This document shows positions 1 through 5,069 of a stretch of DNA of 5,069 nucleotides, one piece after another (position 1 is the first letter of the stretch; the number at the start of each line of letters is the position of its first letter). Source of the stretch: an uncultured Erysipelotrichaceae bacterium (GTDB taxonomy: Bacteria > Bacillota_I > Bacilli_A > Erysipelotrichales > Erysipelotrichaceae). The DNA lies in contig CANPNQ010000106.1 in NCBI GenBank assembly GCA_947575425.1, positions 1 to 5,069 on the forward strand, read 5' to 3'. The notes under the pieces are model-generated. The model worked only from the letters and a program-made list of their open reading frames with translations, was not told the DNA's origin and did no database searches. Made by a program: the position numbers and the translations under genes.

Positions 1-2021
1 TGGGAAAGATCATCGGAGAGATCTTCAAGCGTTACAGTACCGAAAAAACATCGGAAATATTGGATGAGATCAAGGATATGGGCTTTAAGTATTCTACGGT
101 TGCGGGTATCACCGTTTCTTTGGCGGACATTGAGGTGGCGCCCAATAAGGTGCAAATGGTAGAATACGGTAAACAAAAGGCCGAGGAATTAAAAACATTG
201 CGGGCAAAGGGCAAGCTGACCATGCAGGAATGGGAGCGCCATTTGAATAAGCTGTGGGCTGATGTCAAGGATGAGATCGCTGATTCCTTACTCGCCAGTT
301 TGGATCGCAAGAACCCCATCAATATGATGGCACGTTCCGGTGCCCGTGGTAATACCTCCAACTTTACCCAGTTGGCTGGTATGCGCGGTTTGATGGCAAA
401 GCCATCACAGTCCAAATCGGCAAAGGGCGGTTATGTGCCTTCCATTATCGAGGTACCGATTTACTCCTGCTTCCGTGAAGGTCTGAATGTGTCTGAGTTC
501 TTTATCTCCACCCATGGTGTACGTAAGGGCTTGACCGATACCGCGTTAAAAACCGCAGAGTCCGGCTACCTGACCCGTCGTTTGGTCGATGTAGCGCAGG
601 ATGTCATTGTAAAACAAGAGGATTGCGGTACCGATAAGGGCTATTGGGTAGAACCGATCATCGATCGCAAGACGAATACGGTGATTGAGAGTCTATTTGA
701 TCGCTTATGCGGACGTTATGCAAAGCAACAGGTCGTAGATCCGGAAAGCGGCGAGATCATCATCGATTCGGATGAGTTTATCACCGATGAGATCGCAAAG
801 CGCATTGAAGATACAGGCATTGACGGTATGTATATCCGTTCTGCCTTTACCTGTAAATCCATCTATGGCGTATGTAAGAAGTGCTATGGAAGAAATATGG
901 CAACCGGTAAGGATGTTGAGGTCGGCGAGGCTGTCGGAATTATGGCGGCACAGTCGATTGGTGAGCCGGGTACCCAGCTGACCATGCGTACCTTCCATAC
1001 CGGTGGTGTGGCAAGTGCCGACGGCGGCGATATTACACAGGGTCTGCCGCGTGTCGAGGAGTTATTTGAAGCACGCTGTCCGAAGGGTGCGGCAGTCTTA
1101 GCTCAAATCAGCGGTGAGATCACTGCGATTGAGTCACCGGAAGGCAGCATCGGTATTGAGGTCATTATCACCAATGACAAGGAAAGCATTGTCCACAAGG
1201 TATTGCCTTCTCAGGCCATCCGTTCTTGGATGAAGGTCGGCGCTGTTGTGGAGGCCGGCGATAAGATTACGGAGGGACAGGTGGATCCCAAAGAGCTGTT
1301 AAAGGTAGCGGGTGTCCGTCAAGTACAGAATTATATTCTGAAGGAAGTTAAGAAGGTATACCAAAGTCAAGGCATCGAGATCTCCGATAAGCATATCGAG
1401 GTCATGATTCGTCAGATGCTGAGAAAGGTGGTCGTTGTCGAGGGCAATGATACCCGTTTGAATCCGGGTGTTCAAGTATCTTTGACCGAGATCACCAAGA
1501 TCAATCGCAGCGCTCTGTTGTCAGGCAAGCGTCCGGCAACATTCAAGCCGGTATTGCTTGGTATTTCCAAGGCATCCGTAGAGACCGATTCCTTCCTGTC
1601 TGCGGCATCCTTCCAAGAGACGACCAAGGTATTGACTGATGCGGCAATTAAGGCCAAACGAGATCATTTGATCGGCTTGAAGGAGAATGTCATCATCGGT
1701 AAGCTGATTCCTGCAGGAACCGGCTGCGGCAATGAAAGAGCGATGAATCATATCGTCGCTGCCAAAGCACAGGAGCTTCGCTCAAAACGTGAGGAGCGCA
1801 ACCGCAAGGAAGAAGAGGACGATATCATGAGTTTTGTGACCGATCGTTCGGATTTCCATTCGTTCACTAGAACAGAGGAATTTGCCTCAAATCCTGTGGA
1901 AGGAACAGCGGCAGTGAGCGTTTCCTTTCCGGAAGGAATGAGTGAGAATGCGGAAGAAATCGCAAGTGATGCGACGATGCAAATGGATGAAGGATCTGCA
2001 CAAAGCATCGTTGAAGAATAA
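1..2021 (+). CDS. rpoC: DNA-directed RNA polymerase subunit beta' (C-terminal part, 5' truncated by the window)
   Basis: This is the C-terminal 672 residues of the catalytic beta' subunit, which with beta forms the active-site cleft. The frame is open from base 3 and residues before the TTG at 60 already align with RpoC, so that codon is internal. Seen in order: the F-loop region ([18 protein letters not shown], 336-389); the bridge helix ([19 protein letters not shown], within 516-599); four zinc-site cysteines (codons 624, 852, 873, 882; CxxCYGR at the end); and the trigger loop ([20 protein letters not shown], 942-1007). The catalytic NADFDGD motif lies upstream of the window. The trigger loop runs straight into [16 protein letters not shown] with no large insertion, as in Gram-positive enzymes. 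About 10 extra residues follow MAKP (390-450), and a charged tail of about 97 residues follows PAGTGC. A terminator follows at once, so rpoC is probably the last gene of its operon. Identification is certain. Confidence 0.98.
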   Translation, partial: GKIIGEIFKRYSTEKTSEILDEIKDMGFKYSTVAGITVSLADIEVAPNKVQMVEYGKQKAEELKTLRAKGKLTMQEWERHLNKLWADVKDEIADSLLASLDRKNPINMMARSGARGNTSNFTQLAGMRGLMAKPSQSKSAKGGYVPSIIEVPIYSCFREGLNVSEFFISTHGVRKGLTDTALKTAESGYLTRRLVDVAQDVIVKQEDCGTDKGYWVEPIIDRKTNTVIESLFDRLCGRYAKQQVVDPESGEIIIDSDEFITDEIAKRIEDTGIDGMYIRSAFTCKSIYGVCKKCYGRNMATGKDVEVGEAVGIMAAQSIGEPGTQLTMRTFHTGGVASADGGDITQGLPRVEELFEARCPKGAAVLAQISGEITAIESPEGSIGIEVIITNDKESIVHKVLPSQAIRSWMKVGAVVEAGDKITEGQVDPKELLKVAGVRQVQNYILKEVKKVYQSQGIEISDKHIEVMIRQMLRKVVVVEGNDTRLNPGVQVSLTEITKINRSALLSGKRPATFKPVLLGISKASVETDSFLSAASFQETTKVLTDAAIKAKRDHLIGLKENVIIGKLIPAGTGCGNERAMNHIVAAKAQELRSKREERNRKEEEDDIMSFVTDRSDFHSFTRTEEFASNPVEGTAAVSVSFPEGMSENAEEIASDATMQMDEGSAQSIVEE

Positions 2022-2032
2022 TCCTATCTATG

Positions 2033-2057
2033 AAAAAGCGTTTCGGCGCTTTTTTTT
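2033..2057 (+). terminator. Rho-independent terminator after rpoC
   Basis: An 8-bp perfect stem (AAAAAGCG at 2033-2040 pairing with CGCTTTTT at 2047-2054) encloses a 6-base TTTCGG loop, and an unbroken run of eight T covers 2050-2057. It starts 11 bases after the rpoC stop codon. The outer A-U pairs are shared with the U-tract, so the GC-rich core is only 3 bp, but the layout is classic. It separates the rpo operon from the cell-wall genes downstream. The A-tract on the left arm means the reverse strand could also terminate weakly. Confidence 0.88.
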
Positions 2058-2233
2058 ACTTGAAATCAAACGCATTTGAAAGGAATAGGATCTTTTTATA
2101 TCGAAGCTTTTGGAATAAAAGCGCGATGATATCATAGAAAGAATTCTCCTTACGCAATTTCCGCCTGTTCCTATCTGATCATGGACTGAAATAAGAGTTC
2201 CTTTCATATACTGGGTATGAACGGAGGATTTTT
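2058..2233. other. Non-coding spacer between rpoC terminator and hydrolase operon
   Basis: No open frame of useful length, tRNA or recognisable riboswitch was seen here. It holds two TTGAAA boxes 16 bases apart (2060-2065, 2076-2081) without convincing -10 partners. It also holds a small hairpin (GCTTTT 2106-2111 with AAAAGC 2117-2122, loop GGAAT), a 10-base perfect palindrome ATGATATCAT (2126-2135), and a widely spaced 9-base inverted repeat (2077-2085 with 2198-2206). The candidate promoter and ribosome binding site of the next gene lie at its right end. None of the small repeats has an assigned function. Confidence 0.7.
2182..2212 (+). promoter_or_regulatory. Candidate sigma-A-type promoter for the hydrolase/murF-like/ddl operon
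   Basis: TATACT at 2207-2212 matches the -10 consensus at five of six positions. TGGACT at 2182-2187 matches the -35 consensus at four of six, but the 19-base spacer is longer than the preferred 17. Transcription would start near 2219, leaving a very short leader with the ribosome binding site right behind it. A promoter is expected here because a terminator lies upstream and a co-oriented gene set lies downstream. The exact boxes are uncertain, and another weak -10 (TATCAT, 2130-2135) is possible. Confidence 0.33.
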
Positions 2234-2950
2234 ATGTATTTGGCTATAGCGACAAACACAGGCGCATTGCGGATTCACTACACCTTAGAGGGCAAAGGGG
2301 ATCCCATCATTCTGCTTCATGGATGGGGACAAAACATCGCAATGATGAAATTCATTTCGGATCATTATCAGCGTCGTTTTCAAGTACTGAATCTGGATCT
2401 GCCCGGCTTTGGAGAGAGTGATGAGCCACATCATGCATGGAGTGTGAGTGATTATGCCGATTGTATTCATACATGCAAGGAACAGCTTGGCTTGGGGACC
2501 CCAATTCTGATCGCCCATTCCTTTGGCGCACGCATCGCATTGCATTATGCACATCGTTATCCGACGAAAAAGATGGTGCTGACAGGGGCAGCCGGAATCA
2601 AAGCCAAGCGTACCTTACGTTATTATGCAAAGGTGTATTCCTATAAACTGATGAAAAAGCTTAAGGCGAATCCAAGCATGGGCAGCGCGGATTACCAAAA
2701 TGCCGATGAGGTGATGAAGGGCGTACTTGTTCGCAGTGTCAATGAGGATCTGCGTCCTTTATTGCCAAGCATTCACACCGAGACGCTGCTGGTCTGGGGA
2801 GAAAACGATGAGGCAACTCCGCTTTGGATGGGAGAGACGATGGAACAGGTGATGCCCAATGCGACATTGATCGTATTGGAAAATGACGACCATTTTGCCT
2901 ATTTCCATCAGCCACAGCGCTTTTTGGCGATTTTGGAGTATTTCTTATGA
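2234..2950 (+). CDS. Alpha/beta-fold hydrolase, first gene of a cell-wall operon
   Basis: A 238-residue soluble protein with no signal peptide, so presumably cytoplasmic. It has the alpha/beta-hydrolase layout: the oxyanion-hole strand turn ILLHGWGQ (residues 26-33), the LDLPGFGESD turn (54-63), a nucleophile elbow AHSFG with Ser96, a basic Lys/Arg/Tyr-rich cap region (about 123-175), WGENDEATP with Asp192, and NDDHF with His220. The triad is therefore complete. The elbow has Ala instead of the first Gly of GxSxG. The ATG start is supported by GGAGG at 2223-2227 six bases upstream. The stop codon overlaps an ATG (ATGA, 2947-2950), which suggests coupling to the next gene. Being joined to MurF-like and Ddl genes hints at a role in peptidoglycan precursor or cell-envelope chemistry, but no substrate can be read from the sequence. 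It could be an esterase, amidase or thioesterase. Confidence 0.92.
   Translation: MYLAIATNTGALRIHYTLEGKGDPIILLHGWGQNIAMMKFISDHYQRRFQVLNLDLPGFGESDEPHHAWSVSDYADCIHTCKEQLGLGTPILIAHSFGARIALHYAHRYPTKKMVLTGAAGIKAKRTLRYYAKVYSYKLMKKLKANPSMGSADYQNADEVMKGVLVRSVNEDLRPLLPSIHTETLLVWGENDEATPLWMGETMEQVMPNATLIVLENDDHFAYFHQPQRFLAILEYFL
2935..2949 (+). promoter_or_regulatory. Ribosome binding site and ATG at the hydrolase stop codon
   Basis: GGAG at 2935-2938 sits eight bases before the ATG at 2947-2949, whose last bases overlap the TGA stop of the hydrolase (ATGA). This is a textbook coupled start. It matters because the in-frame starts of the following MurF-like gene (GTG 2984, ATG 2990) have no Shine-Dalgarno-like sequence upstream, so the real start of that gene is probably here although it lies in another frame. 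Confidence 0.6.
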
Positions 2951-3060
2951 GAACATTTTTACTGATACTATCGGTTTGTCTTTGTGCCGATGAAAGAATC
3001 CATCCATATTCTCCAACAGAATCGCTATCAGATCGGTCGATATCGCACATGGCTAAGTGA
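2947..3060 (+). other. Short out-of-frame ORF, probably the displaced N-terminus of the MurF-like gene
   Basis: From the ATG at 2947 a 37-codon frame runs to TGA at 3058-3060. Its start reads MRTFLLILSVCLCA, a hydrophobic stretch like a short membrane anchor or signal sequence. After about base 2988 the frame becomes polar and featureless (DERIHPYSPTES), while the overlapping frame carries the MurF-like protein (MKESIHILQQNRY). If one base is dropped from the CC at 2987-2988, the two halves join as ...LSVCLCA-MKESIHILQQNRY. My recollection of related membrane Mur ligases is that they have a hydrophobic segment directly before a K-x-S-L-H-x-LQQN-x-Y stretch. So this is more likely the true N-terminus put out of frame by a mutation or sequence error than a separate peptide gene. 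A genuine 37-residue peptide cannot be excluded. Confidence 0.5.
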
Positions 3061-4516
3061 TACATGGAAAAAGCGCAGGCAGGAAGGAATTAAGACATTG
3101 CTATTATTTCTGCCGATGAGCTTATTATGTCTGCTTCGCGATGGGAGCCTTGTGTATCGTCTTTTGGTAATTTTATTGTGGCTGTCTGCCTATCTTTGTT
3201 ATCGCAAAGACAGGCAGACAGCCTATATCAAAACATTGGTATATACGCATCGCGTAAAGCGCATGCTTGCGGTTCATAGCTGTTTAAGCGCCCTCATGAT
3301 ATGGGTTTTGTCCCTTTGGATGCCATGGCGCTTATTTGTATTCTGTGTGCCGCTGTATTACTTTATACCATGGATGATCCTGCTGCTCACATCGCTTGTA
3401 TGCGAGCCATTAGAAAACCATATCAAAGAAAGCTATGTGAAGGATGCCCAACAGATCCTATCGCAGCATCCGGAATTGATTCGCATCGGCATTACCGGCA
3501 GCTATGGCAAGACAAGCGTCAAGCACATTCTTCATGCGCTGCTCTCACAGGCATATTACACCTACATGAGTCCACATTCCTATAACAATCTCATGGGTTT
3601 AACGATTGCCATACGCACGCAGCTTCAATCCCTGCATCAGATCTTTATCGCGGAAATGGGCGCAGATCATGTCGGAGAGATCCAGCGCTTGGCGAGGTTT
3701 ATCCATCCATCCATGGCGATTATCACTGCGGTTGGACCTCAGCATCTTTCTACCTTTGGTTCACAGGACGCTATATTAAAGGAGAAAATGCAGCTGGTGG
3801 AACAGCTCCCTCCTCATGGCATCGCTATTTTGAATTATGACAATGCGTATATCCGCTCTTATCCCATCATCCATCCATGTACGGTAATTACCTATGGCAT
3901 TCATGATGCGCATGTGGATGTCAGAGCGAGCGAGATCACCTACAGCGAGAAAGGGAGCCGATTTGTAGTGACCTGTGACAAGGAACGCTTTGTCGTAGAG
4001 ACATGTCTGCTTGGGGAGCATAATGTATGTAATATTTTGGCAGCCATTGCCTGTGCCAAGGCGCTTCATGTAAAAACGGATCTCATCATTCAAGCAATCC
4101 ACCGTCTTCCTTATGTCGAGCATCGCTTACAGGTGAGAAAGATGGGGGAGGTGACATTGCTGGATGATGCCTATAATTCTAACCCGGAAGGAGCGGCTTA
4201 TGCATTACAGGTTTTAAAGGCAATGAAGGGCAAGCGCTTCTTGATCACACCAGGCTTTCTTGACTTGGGGAAGGAAAGCAGACAGGCACATATCACCTAT
4301 GCCAAGCAGATGAAGGATTGCGCTGATGAGATTCTCTTGGTGGGCGAATATCAAACTCAGGATATTTATGCGACTTTATTAGAAGAAGGCTTTCCTTCTA
4401 AGCAGATTCATGTATGTATGACGATGAAGGAGGCTTTATCATCGCTTACCAGTATGGCAGGGAAAGGAGATTGCGCCTTAATCGAAAATGATCTGCCGGA
4501 TGCATTCAATCATTAA
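2984..4516 (+). CDS. murF: Membrane-anchored MurF-like Mur ligase (UDP-MurNAc-tripeptide--D-Ala-D-Ala ligase family)
   Basis: Mur ligases use ATP to add amino acids or D-Ala-D-Ala to the peptidoglycan stem peptide. Residues count from GTG 2984 (510 aa). Four likely membrane segments lie at about 36-51, 55-72, 93-112 and 115-139; the basic loops at 17-35 and 73-93 place those loops and the ligase part in the cytoplasm. Then come the P-loop GITGSYGKTS (169-178), EMGADHVGEI (224-233), HLSTFGS with a following KEK (K268 fits the carbamylated lysine of MurF), NYDN (284-287), GEHNVCNILAA (344-354), LLDDAYNSNPEGAA (392-405) and TPGFLDLGK (422-430). The central and C-terminal ligase domains are thus complete, but the UDP-substrate-binding first domain of classical MurF (about 450 aa) is absent, replaced by the membrane part. 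The symbol is provisional: the acceptor may be lipid-linked. The start is doubtful, with no ribosome binding site before GTG 2984 or ATG 2990; see the out-of-frame start at 2947. It precedes ddl, whose product is the MurF substrate. Confidence 0.85.
   Translation: MPMKESIHILQQNRYQIGRYRTWLSDTWKKRRQEGIKTLLLFLPMSLLCLLRDGSLVYRLLVILLWLSAYLCYRKDRQTAYIKTLVYTHRVKRMLAVHSCLSALMIWVLSLWMPWRLFVFCVPLYYFIPWMILLLTSLVCEPLENHIKESYVKDAQQILSQHPELIRIGITGSYGKTSVKHILHALLSQAYYTYMSPHSYNNLMGLTIAIRTQLQSLHQIFIAEMGADHVGEIQRLARFIHPSMAIITAVGPQHLSTFGSQDAILKEKMQLVEQLPPHGIAILNYDNAYIRSYPIIHPCTVITYGIHDAHVDVRASEITYSEKGSRFVVTCDKERFVVETCLLGEHNVCNILAAIACAKALHVKTDLIIQAIHRLPYVEHRLQVRKMGEVTLLDDAYNSNPEGAAYALQVLKAMKGKRFLITPGFLDLGKESRQAHITYAKQMKDCADEILLVGEYQTQDIYATLLEEGFPSKQIHVCMTMKEALSSLTSMAGKGDCALIENDLPDAFNH
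3180..3223 (+). repeat. Long near-perfect inverted repeat (hairpin) inside the MurF-like gene
   Basis: GGCTGTCTGCCT (3180-3191) is exactly complementary to AGGCAGACAGCC (3212-3223). After one A/C mismatch (3192/3211), TCTTTG (3193-3198) pairs with CAAAGA (3205-3210), leaving a six-base TTATCG loop. That is 18 of 19 paired positions in 44 bases. It encodes the end of the second membrane segment and the following basic loop, and stays in frame. No T-run follows, so it is not an ordinary terminator, and no flanking target duplication was seen. Confidence 0.85.
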
Positions 4517-4561
4517 CAAGTTTGGGATAAACGCATAGAATGATGTGAAAGCAGGTGGATT

Positions 4562-5069
4562 ATGAAATTACAACTGGGTGTGATGTTTGGCGGTGCCTCT
4601 GTTGAACATGAGATCAGTATTTTATCAGCGATACAGGCGATGGAGCATTTGGATGCCTCCCGCTATGATATCATTCCGATTTATGTCGCAAAGGATCATC
4701 AAATCTATCAAAGTGATGTATTAAGAGACTTAAAGCAATTTAAGGACCTAGATGGCTTATGCGCCAAGCTAATGCCGGTGAGCTTGTGTGCTAAGGGCAA
4801 TCGGGTTGTGATCTGTTCTCATTCCCGCTGGCTTCATAAGGAGAAGACGCTGGATCTGATCTTACCGATTATGCATGGAACGTATGGAGAGGATGGCACC
4901 TTGCAGGGGTACTTGCGAATGCTGGGGATTCCCTTTTGCGGCAGTGATCTGATGGGAGCCTGTCTAGGACAGGATAAGATCGTAATGAAACAGATCTTGT
5001 CGATGAGTGGCTGTCCGGTGGTGGATTGGATCGCATTAGAGGATCACGCTGACAGTGAAAATGATCTTA
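4562..5069 (+). CDS. ddl: D-alanine--D-alanine ligase (N-terminal half, cut by the window end)
   Basis: Ddl joins two D-alanines with ATP in the cytoplasm to supply the dipeptide that MurF adds to the peptidoglycan precursor. The 169 visible residues hold the GGASVEHEIS motif (10-19; the Glu contacts the first D-Ala in the family), PIMHGTYGEDGTLQGYL (102-118), GIPFCGSD (122-129) and QDKIVMKQIL (137-146) leading into the ATP-grasp domain. The HGxxGEDG motif lies near residue 105 rather than about 63 as in E. coli DdlB, matching the longer Gram-positive and Van-type ligases. The ATG start has AGGTGG at 4553-4558 just upstream. A 45-base gap without a terminator separates it from the MurF-like gene, so the two are probably cotranscribed. 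The omega-loop residues that separate D-Ala-D-Ala from D-Ala-D-Lac or D-Ser ligases lie beyond the window, so specificity is assumed. Confidence 0.95.
   Translation, partial: MKLQLGVMFGGASVEHEISILSAIQAMEHLDASRYDIIPIYVAKDHQIYQSDVLRDLKQFKDLDGLCAKLMPVSLCAKGNRVVICSHSRWLHKEKTLDLILPIMHGTYGEDGTLQGYLRMLGIPFCGSDLMGACLGQDKIVMKQILSMSGCPVVDWIALEDHADSENDL

Noticed and set aside
32..415. Reverse-strand open frame of 127 codons within rpoC
   Set aside because: It lies wholly opposite the strongly conserved rpoC frame, has no recognisable domain and no ribosome binding site logic. The same applies to the other reverse-strand frames in rpoC (705-998, 1472-1657, 1521-1751, 1748-2008).
2106..2122. Small hairpin GCTTTT-GGAAT-AAAAGC as a second terminator
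   Set aside because: The stem is only six pairs, mostly A-T, and no T-run follows on the + strand.
2077..2206. Nine-base inverted repeat TGAAAGGAA / TTCCTTTCA flanking most of the spacer
   Set aside because: The arms are 112 bases apart and low in complexity, and the right arm overlaps the candidate promoter, so the two would not lie together in the expected transcript. Probably chance.
2977..2992. Programmed ribosomal frameshift at the MurF-like start
   Set aside because: There is no heptameric slippery sequence, no rare-codon or stop-codon context like prfB, and no stimulatory structure close by; the hairpin at 3180 is almost 200 bases away.
2739..3065. Reverse-strand open frame across the hydrolase/MurF-like junction
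   Set aside because: Its protein resembles no family I know and it is explained as an antisense shadow of two real genes on the + strand.
3700..3716. Short CCATCCATCCATGG tandem repeat
   Set aside because: Only about three tetranucleotide units inside conserved coding sequence; codon usage of the I-H-P-S-M stretch explains it.
3776..4123. Reverse-strand open frame within the MurF-like gene
   Set aside because: It is opposite the conserved Mur ligase core and carries no domain signature.
4562..5069. A vancomycin-resistance-type ligase (VanA/B/C class) rather than housekeeping Ddl
   Set aside because: The discriminating omega-loop residues are outside the window, and no vanH, vanX or vanT-like neighbour is present. 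A MurF-like partner favours housekeeping Ddl.

Overview
The window looks like the chromosome of a low-to-mid GC Gram-positive bacterium (Bacillota), possibly the Erysipelotrichia; the class is a guess. The basis is an RpoC that lacks the large proteobacterial insertion in the trigger loop and otherwise follows the Bacillus-type sequence, strong AGGAGG-like ribosome binding sites, and a Gram-positive-length Ddl. All genes lie on the + strand and nothing looks like a mobile element, CRISPR array or RNA gene.

Region 1 (1-2057) is the C-terminal part of rpoC, the RNA polymerase beta' subunit, without its 5' end. It includes the bridge helix, the second zinc site and the trigger loop. It ends in an unusual charged tail and is followed 11 bases later by an intrinsic terminator. 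Region 2 (2058-2233) is a non-coding spacer with a weak candidate promoter. Region 3 (2234-5069) is an apparent cell-wall operon: an alpha/beta hydrolase, a membrane-anchored MurF-like Mur ligase, and the first half of a D-alanine--D-alanine ligase (ddl), which runs off the end.

Ddl makes D-Ala-D-Ala, and MurF-type ligases join that dipeptide to the peptidoglycan stem, so the last two genes form a substrate-to-product pair. The hydrolase ends inside an ATGA overlap and is probably part of the same transcript; its substrate is unknown.

The main oddities are in the MurF-like gene. (a) The usual N-terminal UDP-substrate domain is replaced by four or more membrane segments. (b) The best start (ATG at 2947, with a good ribosome binding site and ATGA overlap) is in a different frame from the rest of the gene, although it encodes a fitting hydrophobic N-terminus. 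This points to a one-base frameshift near 2987 or an undocumented start arrangement. (c) A 44-base near-perfect hairpin lies inside the coding sequence at 3180-3223.
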